Assembly: GCF_002022275.1 (NCBI RefSeq)
Contig: NZ_MSDF01000014.1
Location: 664,811 to 728,810 of the forward strand
Source of the DNA: Pseudomonas fluorescens
GTDB taxonomy: Bacteria; Pseudomonadota; Gammaproteobacteria; Pseudomonadales; Pseudomonadaceae
Direction of reading: 5' to 3'
Length of the DNA stretch: 64,000 nt
Shown one piece after another: positions 10,423-23,042 of this stretch (position 1 is its first letter; each line of letters begins with the position of its first letter). The notes under the pieces were generated by a model, which saw nothing but the letters and a program-made list of their open reading frames with translations, did no database searches and had not been told where the DNA came from. The translations under genes were made by a program, and so were the position numbers.

Positions 10423-11529
10423 ATGCATTTCACCATTCAACGCGAAGCCCTGTTGAAACCCCTGCAACTGGTCGCAGGCGTCGTCGAGCGCCGACAGACC
10501 TTGCCGGTGCTCTCCAACGTATTGCTGGTGGTCGAAGGCCAGCAATTGTCCTTGACCGGTACTGACCTTGAAGTCGAACTGGTCGGTCGCGTACAGCTTG
10601 AAGAGCCTGCTGAACCGGGCGAGATCACTGTGCCGGCGCGCAAGCTGATGGACATCTGCAAGAGTTTGCCTAACGACGCGCTGATCGATATCAAGGTCGA
10701 CGAACAGAACAAGCTGTTGGTCAAGGCTGGTCGCAGCAAATTCACGCTGTCCACGTTGCCTGCCAATGATTTCCCGACTGTTGAAGAGGGTCCAGGCTCG
10801 CTGACCTGCAGCCTGGAACAAAGCCGGCTGCGCCGCTTGATCGAGCGCACCAGCTTCGCCATGGCCCAGCAGGACGTGCGCTACTACCTCAACGGCATGC
10901 TGCTGGAAGTGTCGGAAGGCATCATCCGTGCGGTGGCCACCGACGGTCACCGTCTGGCCATGTGCTCGATGAAAGCCGATATCGGCCAGCCGGACCGTCA
11001 CCAGGTCATCGTGCCACGCAAAGGCATCCTTGAACTGGCGCGTTTGCTGACCGAGCCGGATGGCAATGTCAGCATCGTGTTGGGTCAGCACCACATCCGC
11101 GCAACCACCGGCGAGTTCACCTTCACGTCCAAACTGGTAGACGGTAAATTCCCGGACTACGAGCGCGTATTGCCTAAAGGCGGCGACAAGCTGGTACTCG
11201 GTGATCGTCAGGCCCTGCGTGAGGCATTCAGCCGTACCGCGATTCTGTCGAACGAAAAGTATCGCGGTATCCGTCTGCAACTGGCCAACGGTCAGCTGAA
11301 AATCCAGGCCAACAACCCGGAGCAGGAAGAAGCTGAAGAAGAAGTGGGTGTCGACTACAACGGCGGTTCGCTGGAAATCGGCTTCAACGTGAGTTACTTG
11401 CTCGACGTGCTGGGTGTGATGACGACCGAACAGGTACGCCTGATTTTGTCGGATTCGAACAGCAGCGCCTTGGTGCAGGAATCCGACAACGACGACTCGG
11501 CTTACGTTGTTATGCCGATGCGTCTGTAA
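10423..11529 (+). CDS. dnaN: DNA polymerase III beta subunit (sliding clamp)
   Basis: The beta clamp encircles DNA and tethers polymerase III. The 368-residue protein starts MHFTIQREALLKPLQLVAG, has the three-domain clamp pattern (FTLSTLPANDFP at the end of domain I, VATDGHRLA in domain II) and ends with the conserved VVMPMRL. An AAGGGA ribosome site precedes the ATG. It is 38 bp downstream of dnaA and 20 bp upstream of recF. Confidence 0.97.
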   Translation: MHFTIQREALLKPLQLVAGVVERRQTLPVLSNVLLVVEGQQLSLTGTDLEVELVGRVQLEEPAEPGEITVPARKLMDICKSLPNDALIDIKVDEQNKLLVKAGRSKFTLSTLPANDFPTVEEGPGSLTCSLEQSRLRRLIERTSFAMAQQDVRYYLNGMLLEVSEGIIRAVATDGHRLAMCSMKADIGQPDRHQVIVPRKGILELARLLTEPDGNVSIVLGQHHIRATTGEFTFTSKLVDGKFPDYERVLPKGGDKLVLGDRQALREAFSRTAILSNEKYRGIRLQLANGQLKIQANNPEQEEAEEEVGVDYNGGSLEIGFNVSYLLDVLGVMTTEQVRLILSDSNSSALVQESDNDDSAYVVMPMRL

Positions 11530-11549
11530 TCATGCTCAGCAGAAGCTAG

Positions 11550-15075
<3,526 letters not shown>

Positions 15076-15080
15076 TCAGG
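15076..15080. repeat. Target-site duplication, gyrB-side copy (TCAGG)
   Basis: The five bases TCAGG follow the gyrB stop codon directly and precede the first transposon end (TGTAGG...). The identical TCAGG is at 49079-49083 just after the other end. Tn7-family elements make 5-bp duplications. Confidence 0.93.
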
Positions 15081-15122
15081 TGTAGGTTCACAGAATAGCT
15101 GCGCATTTTCACAAATAAATGG
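15081..15122 (+). repeat. Transposon end, tnsA-proximal, with two likely TnsB-binding repeats
   Basis: The first 21 bases form the terminal inverted repeat. A second, related repeat with TTTTCACAAATAAATGG follows at 15106-15122. The shared core TTCACA followed by A/G and AATA recurs in both ends and is the probable TnsB-binding unit, by analogy with the 22-bp repeats in Tn7 ends. Close packing of the repeats resembles the Tn7 R end. Confidence 0.85.
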
Positions 15123-15158
15123 TTCCAGCAGACCTTAGGGTTAGGGATCCATAGAAGG

Positions 15159-15183
15159 GCCCGCTTATAGCGGGCTTTTTTTT
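15159..15183 (+). terminator. Intrinsic terminator inside the transposon end
   Basis: GCCCGCT (15159-15165), loop TAT, AGCGGGC (15169-15175) and a run of eight T form a textbook terminator 84 bp after the gyrB stop codon. Because the insertion moved the original gyrB terminator 34 kb away, this hairpin, carried by the element, now ends gyrB transcription. It also protects the transposase region from read-through. Confidence 0.85.
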
Positions 15184-15974
15184 GCTTATAAAACGGCTGT
15201 ATAGGCTACTGGGTATTAGCACATCTGCCGGAGGTTAAAGAACCAAGGCGTTCGCGCACCTATTCGGCAGCAAAAATAAAGTGAGGAGCTTAATGAATAC
15301 GGAGCGTGTTTCAAGCAGGTAGGGACTAACAGGCGATAGGGTAAAAAACGTTAATAATCAGATGCTTGAAATATTAAGAACAGTACTTCTGGCTTGGGTT
15401 ATTTATATTCTTAGCGTTAGATAGGTATAAATATATTATACCTAGTTAATTTAAAAAGTTTGGTTTCCAAATCGTTAAAATGCTAACGAAACGGCCGATT
15501 TTTAGATATAAGTCGTGGATTTTCCTATCGCGCTGGAATATTATTTAATATCAAATTTCTGAGCGAGTGCCTATTCCGTTAGTGAAATCAAAAGGTTGCT
15601 GAAGGAGATTCAAGCAGAATCTTGAATTAGGAGTTGAATAGGTCAAGAGGTATAGATCAGGCCCGTATAAGCAGGCCGTACTTAAACGTTGTTTAGCTAT
15701 CAATGTCAGAGGATAAAAAATGAAAGAAGGGAGGTGTGAAATGTAAAAACGCGACCAAAACCTAAGGGTTTTGACCGCGCCGATTTGAAGCTGAATTGCA
15801 GGCTTGGAAACCGCAATTTCAGCTTTTTTTCAGCGCTTGTCAATCCCCTCCCATCATTTCGACTTTATCGAGGCTGCTCGACGGGAAAGTGTTGCCTGTC
15901 GATTGTAGACCTCGATTACCGCTCTGCACCTGGCTTCCCGGTGCAGCGACGGTGCACGTCTATGGAGGTGTGCT
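15184..15974. other. AT-rich gene-free leader upstream of tnsA with two hairpins
   Basis: No supported coding frame exists in this 791-bp stretch, which is visibly A+T-richer than gyrB. Near its end are a short palindrome, CAAAACC-TAAG-GGTTTTG, around 15756-15773, and a longer imperfect stem. The longer stem pairs AAGCTGAATTGC (15788-15799) with GCAATTTCAGCTT (15813-15825) and is followed by T residues to 15830. It looks like a terminator or the 3' end of a small transcript. The tnsABC promoter must lie between it and 15975. Confidence 0.45.
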
Positions 15975-16613
15975 ATGGCAGTACGTAAGGTAGTTACCCG
16001 AAGCTCATGTCATTTTCGGGGGTATTTCCCCTCTCTAAAAAATGGGCATTCTGTGGCGTGGGAATCTCAGTTGGAAGGAGGTTTTTTCCGGCTTCTAGAG
16101 CTCTCCCCGACCGTTGTTCGTTATGAGGTGCAGCCTTCTCGGGAAAGAGTTCCACTGGGTAATTCATTTGTAGATTACGTTCCCGATCTCCGCGTTTTTC
16201 TTGAAAACGGTTGTGAGTGGTGGTTCGAAGTGAAGCCAGAAAAAAAACTGTTAATTAACAGCGTTAAGCTAAAACTTGATGCAGCAAAAATGCACTTCAC
16301 TGCGACCAATCGGAATTTTTCCGTCGTTACGGATCATTTAATATGGCGGGAGCCACTAGCAAATAATCTACAAAAGATTCTATATCACCGACGCGGCCCT
16401 TTGCTTTCTCCGTCGAATAAAGCTGACGCCTATTCCGAGTTAAATAAATATCAACCTAATACTTTTGAGGAAATGGTATCGATTTTTGGGGAAATGGAAG
16501 CCTGGCGTTTGTTAGCTCAGTGCATTATTGGCGTCAACCTTGACGTTCCACTAGCTTATAAATCACCGATCTTTCTAACCGGAGGACATCGCCATGCAAA
16601 CATTTTTACTTAA
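15975..16613 (+). CDS. tnsA: Tn7-like transposition endonuclease TnsA
   Basis: TnsA is a restriction-enzyme-like nuclease that cuts the 5' ends of the transposon, giving cut-and-paste movement with TnsB. In this 212-residue protein the catalytic core is recognisable: WESQLEGGFFRLLE (E30 and E34), YVPDLRVFL (D71) and FEVKPE (E85-x-K87), which fit the E...D...(Q/E)-x-K pattern. The C-terminal part resembles the TnsC-contacting domain. It is followed by tnsB with a 20-bp overlap. The open frame and intact motifs suggest an active cut-and-paste element. The gene is A+T-rich compared with gyrB. Confidence 0.92.
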   Translation: MAVRKVVTRSSCHFRGYFPSLKNGHSVAWESQLEGGFFRLLELSPTVVRYEVQPSRERVPLGNSFVDYVPDLRVFLENGCEWWFEVKPEKKLLINSVKLKLDAAKMHFTATNRNFSVVTDHLIWREPLANNLQKILYHRRGPLLSPSNKADAYSELNKYQPNTFEEMVSIFGEMEAWRLLAQCIIGVNLDVPLAYKSPIFLTGGHRHANIFT

Positions 16614-18549
16614 GTCGAAACTCATTGTTATTATAAAAGGGGTAACGATGTCGCTTCACCGGAGAATTATTAATGGGAGCTTGCTGTTTTATGATCAGCT
16701 AGGAGAGCCAACTAAGTTAACTGAGTCTGAGTTTTATCTAGGTTACGAAAGGCGGGAGATTGAAATCTGTGCGGAACAGCCATTCCTTGGTGAAATTCCC
16801 TATGTGAGGAACGCAAGCCCGGATTTAACTTGTTTTCCAAAAAAGCACAGTGACGAAGCTTTGCGCCGGCGTAACTATATAACTGGCATAATGGAGGGTA
16901 ATACAAGGGTACCCGGTAAGGAAACTCTACGAGCTAAATTAAAATTGATTTCGGAGGCGCAGGGAGATTCGTGTACTCCCTCCATTTCAACAGTTAGGAG
17001 GTGGTGCTCGAGGTTTCTGGGTAACAATGTTGTAAGGCTCGTACCGAAACATTCGTCTAAAGGAAGGGTTAACGTAATATCTGGTGAGCTAGAAGAGGTG
17101 TTGCTCGATGTCATAAATCTAATATACCTTCAGTTAGAACGTCAAAAAATTTCGGTGGTAGTCGGCGAATATTTAAAACGTCTGGGTGAGATAAATGCTA
17201 CTCGCCTGCCTTCCGATCACTTGCTAAAACCGTGTGGAATGACTATCCGTAGGTATATAGCAAAGCTTGATCCATATGAGGTTGATGTACATCGTATAGG
17301 TAAACACGCAGCCAAAAAAAAGCATCGGGTTGCGGGCGAAGTACTTGTGGTTGATGACATCTTGGATCGATGGGAAATCGACCATACTCTACTGGATGTG
17401 TTGCTGGTTGACGAAGAAACAGGATTAGTTATTGGCCGTCCATATATCACGGTCGTGCTTGATAAGTTTTCTCGCGTAATCATGGGCTACCTGCTTCATT
17501 TAGCTGCACCTAATACTGAAAGCGTCCTTCGAGTAATCGAACGCGCCATTCGGCCTAAAGCAGAGCTTTTGGCGCGCTTTCCTAAAGTCCAGAACGAGTG
17601 GCGTGCTCATGGAATGCCCGCACGGCTCGTCCCTGACAACGCCGCTGAATTCCATGCGGACGATATGATCGCTGGCTTCAACGAGCTTGGTATCGAGATT
17701 ATGTACCCCCGATCCCGAGGGCCGGAAATGAAAGGTTCAGTTGAGAGATTTTTCCGTACACTGAATATTGGATTGATTCATAAGTTACCAGGAACGACGT
17801 TTTCCAATATCCAAGAGAAGGGGGATTACAAATCGGAGAAACACGCTTGCTTCACGTTGACTCAGCTTGAAGCCAGCGTTGTTAAGTGGATTGTTGACGT
17901 GTACCACCAAACACCCCACCGAGGGCTTAACAAAAGGACTCCTGCGCAAGTGTGGGCTGCCCACGAGGCAGGCCGACAGCTTAGGCTTCCCGTTGATCTT
18001 GACGCTCTCGAATGTATCCTTGCACGCCGAAGTATGGCGCAGATACATCACTACGGTATAGAAGTAGGAGGCTATGGATACCACTCTCCTGAACTATCTG
18101 AGTTGAGAGTGCGGCTGCAACCGAAGGAAAAGGTAAGCGTTCGGTATCGTGACGAGGTCGGCCACGTTTGGGTGCATGATCGGTTCAGAAATGTTTTTTT
18201 ACAGGTCCCGATAAAAGACAAGCGCATGCTTGGGTTGAGTCGTGATGTATTGAAAGCAGCTAATAAAGCGTTAAAAGATAGCGGAGTCGTTAATCCTAGT
18301 TTTGAACAAGTTCATCAATCGCATCGTGATATAACCGAGGATATCAACGAGGCTCGCCGGTCTCAGATGCTGCGTAAGCGTCGGGAGGTAGCCCGTGCCA
18401 AGTTAGATAAAAACGGTTGGAAGATTCAACCAGCGAAGCATCAAGTTGTATCCGCCGATATAGATTGTTTTGATATTGAGATGACAATGGGTACGGCGAC
18501 TCCATACAAGGTGACCTTTCGTCAGCCGAGCGGAGAAAATAAATCATGA
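16594..18549 (+). CDS. tnsB: Tn7-like DDE transposase TnsB
   Basis: TnsB recognises the transposon ends and performs 3' end cleavage and strand transfer. The 651-residue protein has an N-terminal DNA-binding half and a retroviral-integrase-like catalytic core. The acidic triad is D263 (in WEIDHTLLD), D348 (in LVPDNAAEFH) and E384 (in GSVERFFRTLN), with 35 residues between the last two, the expected D,D(35)E spacing. A beta-barrel and C-terminal region follow (YHSPELSELR). The start at 16594 has a GGAGG site. An ATG at 16648 behind AAAGGGG is an equally plausible start and would shorten it to 633 residues. It overlaps tnsC by 4 bp (ATGA). Confidence 0.94.
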   Translation: MQTFLLKSKLIVIIKGVTMSLHRRIINGSLLFYDQLGEPTKLTESEFYLGYERREIEICAEQPFLGEIPYVRNASPDLTCFPKKHSDEALRRRNYITGIMEGNTRVPGKETLRAKLKLISEAQGDSCTPSISTVRRWCSRFLGNNVVRLVPKHSSKGRVNVISGELEEVLLDVINLIYLQLERQKISVVVGEYLKRLGEINATRLPSDHLLKPCGMTIRRYIAKLDPYEVDVHRIGKHAAKKKHRVAGEVLVVDDILDRWEIDHTLLDVLLVDEETGLVIGRPYITVVLDKFSRVIMGYLLHLAAPNTESVLRVIERAIRPKAELLARFPKVQNEWRAHGMPARLVPDNAAEFHADDMIAGFNELGIEIMYPRSRGPEMKGSVERFFRTLNIGLIHKLPGTTFSNIQEKGDYKSEKHACFTLTQLEASVVKWIVDVYHQTPHRGLNKRTPAQVWAAHEAGRQLRLPVDLDALECILARRSMAQIHHYGIEVGGYGYHSPELSELRVRLQPKEKVSVRYRDEVGHVWVHDRFRNVFLQVPIKDKRMLGLSRDVLKAANKALKDSGVVNPSFEQVHQSHRDITEDINEARRSQMLRKRREVARAKLDKNGWKIQPAKHQVVSADIDCFDIEMTMGTATPYKVTFRQPSGENKS

Positions 18550-19487
18550 GCGGTTATCAAGAAAACCAAGCGCAATTCTCCCTACGTCACCACTTCATCC
18601 TCAGCCCGCAAGCAGAGCGAGCACTGACTCGACTGATTGAAGTCCATGGGGACACACGACGGACAGGCTCTAGCAAGGGGCTTGTTATACAAGGACCAAG
18701 CGGTGTGGGGAAAAGCGCGTTGATCAAAGAGTACGTTAGGGGATTGGAGTCTGCGAAAGAAACCGAGGAGGTAAAACGCTCTGTGCTCGTTGTAGAGATT
18801 CCCTCCTCGCCTACCAAGAAAAATCTCGCAACAGCCATGCTAACGGCGATGAAAGATCCTTATGCAGACTCGCGTAGCCATTCTGCCGAAACGAAATTTG
18901 CGAGGATCATTCTGCTTTTGAGTAACCTCAACGTTGAAGTCGTTGTTCTAGACGAAGCGCAGCATCTCGTGGATTACAAGCGTAATGATGCCTACGAGGC
19001 AGCTGACTGGGTCAAAAGTCTGATGAACGAAACTCGCATTATGTTCGTCCTCGTTGGCCTAAAGCGGACTGAAGGTCTGCTTTGGGCCAACGAGCAGTTG
19101 CGACGAAGATTTTCTGCAACAGTTGATTACAACCGATTCACTCTAAATGAGACCAGTTGGAGGCAGTTCGCTCTGTTGCTTCAAAGCGTTCGTGAGCTAC
19201 TACCGGTCCTTTCCATTACTTTTACGGATAAGGAAATGATTCGTCGTTTTTTTTTAGCCTCATTCGGTTTAATTGATTATCTGATCAAAATTGTTGATCG
19301 CGCCGTTTGGTTGGTACAACATCTAGGAGCCGAAGGCATCAATCTTGAAATACTTAGTGAGGCCTTTAAGGACGAGGTCTGGAGTGCAGCTCCTGATGAG
19401 CGAAATCCATTTAGTAATATGTTCGATTTCAGACCGTTGATCAGAGATCATGAGCCATTTGAAAGCTTCGATATTATTGCGGCTTAA
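18546..19487 (+). CDS. tnsC: Tn7-like AAA+ regulator TnsC (TniB-like)
   Basis: TnsC is the ATP-dependent matchmaker between the target-bound TniQ/TnsD and the TnsA-TnsB transposase, and also mediates target immunity. The 313-residue protein has Walker A GPSGVGKSA (residues 50-58) and Walker B VVVLDEAQH (residues 132-140). A sensor arginine cluster (EQLRRRFSATVDY) follows. It is shorter than Tn7 TnsC and closer in size to the TniB-like forms of many Tn7-like elements. Its ATG overlaps the tnsB stop codon, so expression is coupled. Confidence 0.93.
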   Translation: MSGYQENQAQFSLRHHFILSPQAERALTRLIEVHGDTRRTGSSKGLVIQGPSGVGKSALIKEYVRGLESAKETEEVKRSVLVVEIPSSPTKKNLATAMLTAMKDPYADSRSHSAETKFARIILLLSNLNVEVVVLDEAQHLVDYKRNDAYEAADWVKSLMNETRIMFVLVGLKRTEGLLWANEQLRRRFSATVDYNRFTLNETSWRQFALLLQSVRELLPVLSITFTDKEMIRRFFLASFGLIDYLIKIVDRAVWLVQHLGAEGINLEILSEAFKDEVWSAAPDERNPFSNMFDFRPLIRDHEPFESFDIIAA

Positions 19488-19568
19488 AGTTAGTCAAACC
19501 CGGTGTAATCATCGGGTTTTGATTAATTAAATCTAAACGGTTGCGATGTTTTTCGAAGGAACAGTTTT

Positions 19569-21416
19569 ATGTTCGGTTTAGTAGTAAACCTTGCGCCTAA
19601 GTATGATGAGAGCTTTGCGGGTTATTTACATCGCTTGGGAGGATGTAATGGTCTGTGGAATGGCGAGGTTATTAGGCTTTTCAAAGATCTCTCTGATGAG
19701 CTGGTATATGACTGGCTAAGTGAGCATGCTAGACATGCAAGTTGGCGTGATGTGAGTGCGGAAATTCGAGCGCCTAAATTTAATAATCAGAAGGTATGGT
19801 CCATAACAAATACAAAGTATTGCCCAATTTGCATGGCTTCAGAACTCTATTGGCGAGAGTTGTGGGACCTTACTCTATATACAGTGTGCACTGTACATAA
19901 GCGTGAGCTACTGTACAGATGCCCCGGGTGCCAAGCAAAAGCAACACAAAAAAAAATATTGTTTAGGGAGAGCTGCGACAGCTGTGGTCATCCCATTATT
20001 ACGGCATGTTCAGCCCCGCAGACGGTGGATGAATTAAAACTGTGGATTTCTGTCGAACTCGAGCAGCGCATCCGCGGTCGTAGTAAGAATATATCGTTAG
20101 GAGTCGATTCGCTAACGTTGGCCCAGTTTCATTTTTTGGCCATTCGAGTCGCTGTAAGAGCGTTGAGCTGTACACAAGATATGAACATGATTGTCGCCTC
20201 GAAGTCCTACAAAAATGTAGTTCCCGAGTTAGCTGCTGCTGCGGGTAAAGTACTACAAGGTTGGCCAAAAAATTTTCATGATTTACTCAACGATCTTATG
20301 GCTCTTAGAGAGTCTAGCCTTTCTTGGAGGTTAGGATCTGCGTTTGGAAGAATCTATAATGATATTTATTTATCGTTGACAGATAAGTGCTACGACTTCA
20401 TTCGTGATGAGTTCGAACAGTACGTTGCTCTATACTGGGAGGGTCCATTGGCTATGAGGAATCGGCGGTTAAGTGAGTGTACATTACTTGCCCATCGATG
20501 GCTTCCATACAAGAAGGCAGCTAGAGCAGTCGGGCTTCCTGAAAGTTTTCTTCGAAGGATGCATGCGTCAGGAGAGCTTGCCACGAGAGAATTTACTTAC
20601 ACCTGTGGTAAAACTGCCACAGTGGTAGATCTAGAAGACGCCCGCAATCTCACCACATTTCGGCATGAGCCGCTTAACTTACGGGAAACATCCCGCTTGC
20701 TTTGCCTGAGTAGGAAGCGTATCGAACAATTAATAGGGGCAGAAATATTAAAATTCGTTGGTGGTTTCCCGGATGCTGGTGAGAAGTGGTTAATCGACTT
20801 CTCTTCAATAGAGGCCTTAGCACCTAAAACTTTTTTGAAAAGCTCCGGCGTAGACTTTATAACAATTTCTCAAGCCGCAAAGCACTATTTTCCTACTTCT
20901 AGCGGCTTAACGGAGCTGGTCGTCGCAATTAAGGATGGTGAGATACCTGTTTTTTGCAGAGCTGAGTCAGAATCATTGTGTGTTGGTAAGTGGCTAGTTA
21001 GTAAGAGCAAAATTGTGTTGAATAGAGTAAATCTTCATTCATCCAATCAAGAAAAAGGAATGTCAATCGCTAATGCAGCGAAAGAGCTGGGTGTGAAGGA
21101 GGAAGTAGCTTACGCATTAGTACGTCACGGCCGACTTCGTAGTGAAACAGTTCAATGCTCTAGGCGGTCAGCACAGATTATAAGTTCTGAGGCAATACTG
21201 CATTTTAAACGAAATTATATTCTTTCTCCTGAAATCGCGTTGCTTTTGGATTTACCACGAGGAAACGTGTTACTGCAATTGCGAGACGAAGGGTTTTCTC
21301 CTGTAGTAGGTCCTACCTTATTGCACGCGAAATGCCGACAGTATGCGTGGCGGCGGAGCAAAAAGCTGACAGCCTATCTTGCTTCTTTTGCAAGGCTATA
21401 TGGTTTACCTGAGTAA
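19569..21416 (+). CDS. tniQ: TniQ/TnsD-type target selector
   Basis: TniQ-family proteins choose the insertion site; long TnsD forms bind a fixed chromosomal sequence. This 615-residue protein has the N-terminal TniQ fold (LAPKYDESFAGYLHRLGGCNG). Its zinc-binding pattern is CPIC near residue 85, CTVHKREL, CPGC, and CDSCGHPI. The long C-terminal region contains several helix-turn-helix-like segments (for example ISQAAKHYF and SIANAAKELGVKEEVAYALV). This size fits a TnsD-like sequence-specific binder. It is the only TniQ homologue in the element and no TnsE or CRISPR effector was found. Since the element sits 5 bp after the gyrB stop codon, its recognition site is inferred to be the end of gyrB. 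Confidence 0.9.
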   Translation: MFGLVVNLAPKYDESFAGYLHRLGGCNGLWNGEVIRLFKDLSDELVYDWLSEHARHASWRDVSAEIRAPKFNNQKVWSITNTKYCPICMASELYWRELWDLTLYTVCTVHKRELLYRCPGCQAKATQKKILFRESCDSCGHPIITACSAPQTVDELKLWISVELEQRIRGRSKNISLGVDSLTLAQFHFLAIRVAVRALSCTQDMNMIVASKSYKNVVPELAAAAGKVLQGWPKNFHDLLNDLMALRESSLSWRLGSAFGRIYNDIYLSLTDKCYDFIRDEFEQYVALYWEGPLAMRNRRLSECTLLAHRWLPYKKAARAVGLPESFLRRMHASGELATREFTYTCGKTATVVDLEDARNLTTFRHEPLNLRETSRLLCLSRKRIEQLIGAEILKFVGGFPDAGEKWLIDFSSIEALAPKTFLKSSGVDFITISQAAKHYFPTSSGLTELVVAIKDGEIPVFCRAESESLCVGKWLVSKSKIVLNRVNLHSSNQEKGMSIANAAKELGVKEEVAYALVRHGRLRSETVQCSRRSAQIISSEAILHFKRNYILSPEIALLLDLPRGNVLLQLRDEGFSPVVGPTLLHAKCRQYAWRRSKKLTAYLASFARLYGLPE

Positions 21417-21534
21417 GCTGGTTACCGCCTAAGCCCGATTGCAAGTGGTGTCGACATTCCGTTGTCCCGGCTGAGATGGTATTTCTTTGATTTCGGTCAA
21501 TTAATTGCCAATTTATATCGCTTCTGAATGGCCA

Positions 21535-22146
21535 TCAGCTTTTGCGGAGGATGTCTTCTGCAAACGCTTGCAAGGTCGTGTAGCTGCCTCCACCTTTCCG
21601 ATCCAGGTAAAAGCCGTGCATACCGAACCCAAGAGGACCATCACAATCACACCTTTGTGAATCACCAATCATCCATGTTTCACCAGGGCTGGTACCGACG
21701 AGCTGCGTCACATGCTGGTAGATTTTGAACGACGGTTTGATAGCTCTGATCGCAAAGCTGTAAGCGTAACCGTCCAGATTTGGGTACAACCTTTCGATGG
21801 CCGATGCATATGGTTGAGCGAGATTGGAGCAAACCGCCACTTTTAATCCTGCTGCTTGGAGGGTCGCCACAGCAGCAATTCCGTCAGGATAGGCTTGGAT
21901 GGCCGCCAGCTCTTCACGGAGGCCGTCCTCAAGTCGGTTCATAAAATCAGTTTCAACAGATATCCCGAAATAATCAGCGGCTTGTCTAAGGTCCATAGGC
22001 ATGGACAGTAGGTCCTCCGCGTCGGTGGCTTTGGGGCGTCGGCCTTGTTCGATCCCTATTTTAAGAATCTTGCGATAAGGATTTGTCCCAACACCGATTT
22101 TTACGAGTGTGCCAAACGCATCAAATATGGCTGCCGAAACGGGCAT
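21535..22146 (-). CDS. HAD-superfamily hydrolase
   Basis: The 203-residue protein has the four haloacid-dehalogenase motifs. These are IFDAFGTLV (motif I, acting Asp at residue 9), VAVCSNLA (motif II), KPSFKIY (motif III lysine) and MIGDSQRCDCDGP (motif IV). It has a helical cap between motifs I and II, as in phosphoglycolate-phosphatase-like members. The substrate cannot be inferred. In motif I the second Asp of the usual DxD is replaced (DAFGT), which is seen in dehalogenase-like members as well as phosphatases. It is transposon cargo, convergent with tniQ, with no obvious functional partner. Confidence 0.8.
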   Translation of the reverse strand: MPVSAAIFDAFGTLVKIGVGTNPYRKILKIGIEQGRRPKATDAEDLLSMPMDLRQAADYFGISVETDFMNRLEDGLREELAAIQAYPDGIAAVATLQAAGLKVAVCSNLAQPYASAIERLYPNLDGYAYSFAIRAIKPSFKIYQHVTQLVGTSPGETWMIGDSQRCDCDGPLGFGMHGFYLDRKGGGSYTTLQAFAEDILRKS

Positions 22147-22216
22147 GGAAAGGCGCTCACATGTGGGACTGACTTTCAGCTATCAAATGGGTCATTAGGC
22201 GGTTGCCGATCATCAG

Positions 22217-22459
22217 TCAGAGGTCATTAGATTTGAGCTTCGCCAGGCCCTGTTTAATGTGGCCGGCATTTTCACCAATGGTGTACAACGCACCGCGGAC
22301 ATTTTCACTGATCTCGCTGAATCCTCCATTCTCGATGTGGAGGGTCAGTTCCATCAGCGCAGCCTCCAGCGCCAATTGGTTTTGGTACATTCTGTCCAAC
22401 AGGTCTGACAGAGAATATTCCCCAGACATTTCGCGTAAATTCCATTCGAGAAACTTCAA
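22217..22459 (-). CDS. Small conserved-looking protein of unknown function
   Basis: Eighty residues from a TTG start, or 70 from the ATG at 22427-22429 (MSGEYSLSDLLDRMYQ). The sequence is mostly helical with an acidic, amphipathic pattern (ALEAALMELTLHIENGG...GENAGHIKQGLAKLK) and no cysteine. Neither start has a strong ribosome site. It is divergent from the next gene, with only 8 bp between the TTG start and the longest form of that gene. Compositionally it looks like the small proteins found in many Pseudomonas islands, but I do not recognise a family. Confidence 0.55.
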   Translation of the reverse strand: MKFLEWNLREMSGEYSLSDLLDRMYQNQLALEAALMELTLHIENGGFSEISENVRGALYTIGENAGHIKQGLAKLKSNDL

Positions 22460-22527
22460 GCATAGCAGTGGCTCCCGCTAGAATGGGTTGGCTATACATA
22501 ACGTTTTTTCTGAGAAATTGGATGATT

Positions 22528-22854
22528 ATGGAATTAACAGAAGATGAGATGCGACGCGCACTATTCGGTGGGCCTGTGACCCCAGCGCTTGCAATTGATA
22601 CACACGAAAAAGACACCGTGCCGGATTTGTTGGCGGTGGATCCATCGAAAGATGCGAAAAAAAAGCAAGTTTCAAAAAGCTTTACTGCAAGGCAGAGAGT
22701 CACGCTGCGGGTAGGAAACGAATTTGAGGGCAAGATGCACGAGATTGTGTATGAGGCCGATACACTGAGCTCCCTGTTCGCGCAGCAAGAAGCGACTAGG
22801 ACGGCCAGAAAGAAATTCAGGTTCGTGGAAGTGGTATCGATTGAGTCAATGTAA
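22528..22854 (+). CDS. Small protein of unknown function
   Basis: The 108-residue form starts MELTEDEMRRALFGG. An in-frame ATG at 22468 would add 20 hydrophobic residues that look untranslated. The middle contains a lysine cluster (DAKKKQVSKSF), and the C-terminal half has alternating hydrophobic and charged residues (RVTLRVGNEFEGKMHEIVYE), suggesting a beta-rich fold. No catalytic motif is visible. It is transcribed divergently from the gene at 22217-22459 and may share regulation with it. The function is unknown. Confidence 0.55.
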   Translation: MELTEDEMRRALFGGPVTPALAIDTHEKDTVPDLLAVDPSKDAKKKQVSKSFTARQRVTLRVGNEFEGKMHEIVYEADTLSSLFAQQEATRTARKKFRFVEVVSIESM

Positions 22855-23042
22855 TTGGATGCACGGATTTGGCTGGTTCGCAAGGTATCCAATGACGTAG
22901 TGAGGCCTGTACTCGGCTCGATTCGAGTACTTGGGCTCGGTCGTTGAGACTAATTGATGAAGGCAATATTTTTGGTGGAAATAAATTATCAAGAAGGGAA
23001 AATCCCTATGGTTTTTTCTAGCCGAAACCGGTTTGCTAGTCA

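Noticed and set aside
15785..15993. Two short frames just before tnsA
   Set aside because: They overlap the hairpin at 15788-15830 and the tnsA start and show no protein-like pattern.
22305..22892. 195-codon minus-strand frame across the two small cargo genes
   Set aside because: It overlaps the better-supported frames on both strands, and its translation is Ser/Cys-rich and motif-free.
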